The notes beneath the pieces are model-generated. The model was not told the DNA's origin and made no database searches. It saw only the letters and a list, made by a program, of their open reading frames with translations. Positions 6,300 to 6,301 of a stretch of DNA of 6,301 nt are shown here, piece after piece. Both the position numbers and the translations under genes were made by a program. Position 1 is the first letter of the stretch. The number at the start of each line of letters is the position of its first letter. This DNA is from an uncultured Nannocystaceae bacterium (lineage in GTDB: Bacteria; Myxococcota_A; Polyangia; Nannocystales; Nannocystaceae). The stretch lies in the NCBI GenBank assembly GCA_938084085.1, contig CALKDV010000349.1, positions 1 through 6,301 of the forward strand, given 5' to 3'.

Positions 6300-6301
6300 T
6301 C

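Overview
The window is a GC-rich chromosomal stretch from a bacterium. Codon third positions are strongly G/C, and long spurious open frames lie antisense to the real genes. The gene content would suit a free-living deltaproteobacterium or Myxococcota-like organism: nickel-pincer cofactor genes, an ATP-type PEP carboxykinase of an unusual form, and a response-regulator diguanylate cyclase. That placement is an impression from gene content, not a demonstrated assignment. There is no tRNA, rRNA, CRISPR array, insertion sequence or phage gene.

Layout. (1) Positions 2-1242, plus strand: the 3' part of larE, then complete larB, joined by a 4-base GTGA start/stop overlap. Both act in making the nickel-pincer nucleotide (NPN) cofactor used by lactate racemase LarA and its relatives. 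larC, the nickel-insertion gene, is not in the window. (2) Positions 4962-1239, minus strand: three genes transcribed in the order PEP carboxykinase (598 aa), REC-GGDEF diguanylate cyclase (325 aa), alpha/beta hydrolase (285 aa). The cyclase and hydrolase are 19 nt apart and probably co-transcribed. The carboxykinase is separated from the cyclase by 72 nt holding a small GC hairpin. The hydrolase converges on larB and the two stop codons share one CTAG. (3) Positions 4963-5462: a 500-base divergent intergenic region with a perfect 8+8 inverted repeat, a repeated 10-mer and a block of GC palindromes. (4) Positions 5463-6299, plus strand: a complete 278-aa protein of unknown function, predicted soluble and mostly helical.

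How they fit together. LarB makes the dicarboxylated pyridine mononucleotide and LarE converts its carboxylates to thiocarboxylates, so region 1 is a coherent cofactor module. The carboxykinase links oxaloacetate to phosphoenolpyruvate in central metabolism. The diguanylate cyclase would make cyclic-di-GMP on phosphorylation of its receiver domain, with product inhibition suggested by an RxxD site. Nothing in the sequence ties these genes into a single new system. The points most worth following are the divergent carboxykinase, the unrecognised last gene and the inverted repeat in the divergent promoter region.
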